DNA from: JALRAP01 sp046340555
GTDB taxonomy: Bacteria; Bacteroidota; Bacteroidia; AKYH767-A; OLB10
Reading direction: 5' to 3'
NCBI GenBank assembly: GCA_046340555.1
Contig: JBKDSL010000172.1
Location: 1 to 6,092 of the forward strand
DNA: 6,092 bases
Below, piece after piece: positions 4,893 to 6,092 of this stretch. The notes below the pieces were generated by a model. It did no database searches, was not told the DNA's origin, and saw only the letters and a program-made list of their open reading frames with translations. Position numbers and translations under genes: made by a program. Position 1 is the stretch's first letter; every line of letters starts with the position of its first letter.

Positions 4893-6092
4893 TTACTCCA
4901 CTACAACGGTTTTCTCAATAGAATCGCCACTGTCGAGCAGGATACTCACCATATACAAGCCGGGTGACAATTTGCCGACTGCAAACTGCACATCTTCTTT
5001 GGAAGCGAGTTTGCGGTTCTCGATGACTTGCCCTTGCATGCTGCGCAAGGATACCGATACAGGTGCTTCATTACCGATATCGTTGAACGAAACGGTGAAG
5101 CTGTTTTTGGCGGGGTTTGGATAAACACTCACATCGGAGTTGGTTTCACCCATGATGCGGCACGAAGTGCCATTGGTGATGCTGATGAGGTTGGATTGCG
5201 TGATACATCCACCTGGATTGAAAATCTCGCAACGGTAGTTACCCGTTTGCGTTGCATAGTAGGTGCTTGAATTTGCGCCAGCAATTACCACACCAAAGCG
5301 CTTCCAACGATAACTATAACCTGCGGTAGCACCAGTGGCCGTCATGAGTACACTGTCGCCCGGACAATAAGCCGTGCCATTGGGAGCGGTGGCTGTAACT
5401 GCCGGAGGAATACTGGGCGTTGTTTCCACCAATCCCGAAACGCGTTGGCAATCTACACCAGGACCACTGCGCACAAACACTTTGTACTTGGCAGCATCAT
5501 TCACCGTAATAGATCGCGTAGTAGCACCCACCATATTGGTGCCGTTGCGTGTCCATTGGTAGGTGTAATTGGCCGAATCTGCAGGCGAAACAATCTTGAT
5601 GGTTACTGCTTCATTCGGACACAACTCTGTAGACATGCTGGTTCCGAGTGAAACGGGCTCGGGTTTGGTGCAGGGTGCTTGACCTGAGTAAAGCGATGTG
5701 ATTTCCTGTTGGGTGAGTGCGCGGTTCCAAATAGCGATGTCGTCATAAAAACCAATTAAAGAATTATTTAAATCATTTGGACAAAGTCCACCAAACCTGT
5801 AATAACCTGAATAAATCTGACCACCATTTTGGTTTGCATCATAAGACTTCAAGACTCCGTCGATGTAAATTTTGGAACCAGAAGCGTCCATAGTGACAAC
5901 ACAATTATGCCAACTATTGTCTAGATAATTTGCAGAATAGGTATGGGTCGTTTCAACTCCTTGATAAGTAAAAAATGTGAGTCCGCTGCTTCCTATATAC
6001 AAGGTTTTGCACCAATTGCCTCCATGTAAAACTTGTCCATTATTGAAATTAATCACCTGACCATCTCCAACTCCTTGCAATTTAAACCAAAT
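4893..6092 (-). CDS. Secreted LamG/Ig-like protein with T9SS type A sorting domain, N-terminus missing
   Basis: C-terminal 399 residues of a larger protein; the frame is open at the window edge (first visible residues IWFKLQGVGDGQ), so the TTG at 6078-6080 is not the true start. Visible numbering: residues 1 to about 137 form a LamG/concanavalin-like domain, with SWHNCVVTMD, KIYIDG and the signature DDIAIWNRALTQQEI; about 145-225 and 230-305 are two Ig-like modules with CP(N/G), QW/RWK and a late Cys; about 320-399 is the type A sorting tail (VYPNPAKNSF, LSPGLYMVSI, final KTVVVE). In this family the tail directs export by the type IX system after Sec passage and is removed at the outer membrane. 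Probable role is sugar binding or adhesion; no catalytic motif is visible. The LamG part is much more AT-rich than the rest. A terminator follows. Confidence 0.9.
   Translation of the reverse strand: MWFKLQGVGDGQVINFNNGQVLHGGNWCKTLYIGSSGLTFFTYQGVETTHTYSANYLDNSWHNCVVTMDASGSKIYIDGVLKSYDANQNGGQIYSGYYRFGGLCPNDLNNSLIGFYDDIAIWNRALTQQEITSLYSGQAPCTKPEPVSLGTSMSTELCPNEAVTIKIVSPADSANYTYQWTRNGTNMVGATTRSITVNDAAKYKVFVRSGPGVDCQRVSGLVETTPSIPPAVTATAPNGTAYCPGDSVLMTATGATAGYSYRWKRFGVVIAGANSSTYYATQTGNYRCEIFNPGGCITQSNLISITNGTSCRIMGETNSDVSVYPNPAKNSFTVSFNDIGNEAPVSVSLRSMQGQVIENRKLASKEDVQFAVGKLSPGLYMVSILLDSGDSIEKTVVVE

Overview
The window looks like chromosomal DNA from a member of the Bacteroidota, plausibly Flavobacteriales-like, although the sequence alone does not fix the family. 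Three things point there. A secreted protein ends in a type IX secretion (T9SS) sorting domain. A Bacteroidota-style promoter (TTTG, 21 nt, TAATTTTG) precedes purK. Start codons have A-rich leaders with no clear Shine-Dalgarno sequence. I see no tRNA, rRNA, CRISPR array, transposase or phage gene.

Layout from left to right: (1) 2-1204, + strand, a family 1 glycoside hydrolase (beta-glucosidase type) missing its N-terminus at the window edge. (2) 1216-3112, - strand, purK followed by purE, two consecutive steps of de novo IMP synthesis. They are separated by 163 bp holding two kinds of low-complexity repeat, one of which runs into the end of purK. (3) 3113-3275, a divergent promoter region. 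(4) 3276-4401, + strand, hpt and adk, only 4 bp apart, for purine salvage and adenylate interconversion. (5) 4402-4892, a 491-bp non-coding stretch between convergent genes, crowded with repeats and palindromes and ending in a strong terminator. (6) 4893-6092, - strand, the C-terminal part of a large secreted protein: a LamG/concanavalin-like domain, two Ig-like modules and a T9SS sorting tail, running off the right edge.

The four central genes are one purine neighbourhood: purK and purE make CAIR from AIR, while hpt recovers hypoxanthine/guanine and adk balances AMP, ADP and ATP. The two pairs are transcribed away from a shared 163-bp region. The flanking GH1 enzyme and LamG/T9SS protein fit a polysaccharide-using or surface-active lifestyle and are probably unrelated to purines.

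I found no convincing new defence or mobile system. The observations most worth a second look are a diverged tandem duplication that copies the -7 promoter box and start codon of purK; a 63-bp tandem repeat whose unit is a nested version of the CCCTGAG/CGAAGGG palindrome; a long imperfect inverted repeat beside it; and a sharp base-composition step inside the LamG gene.
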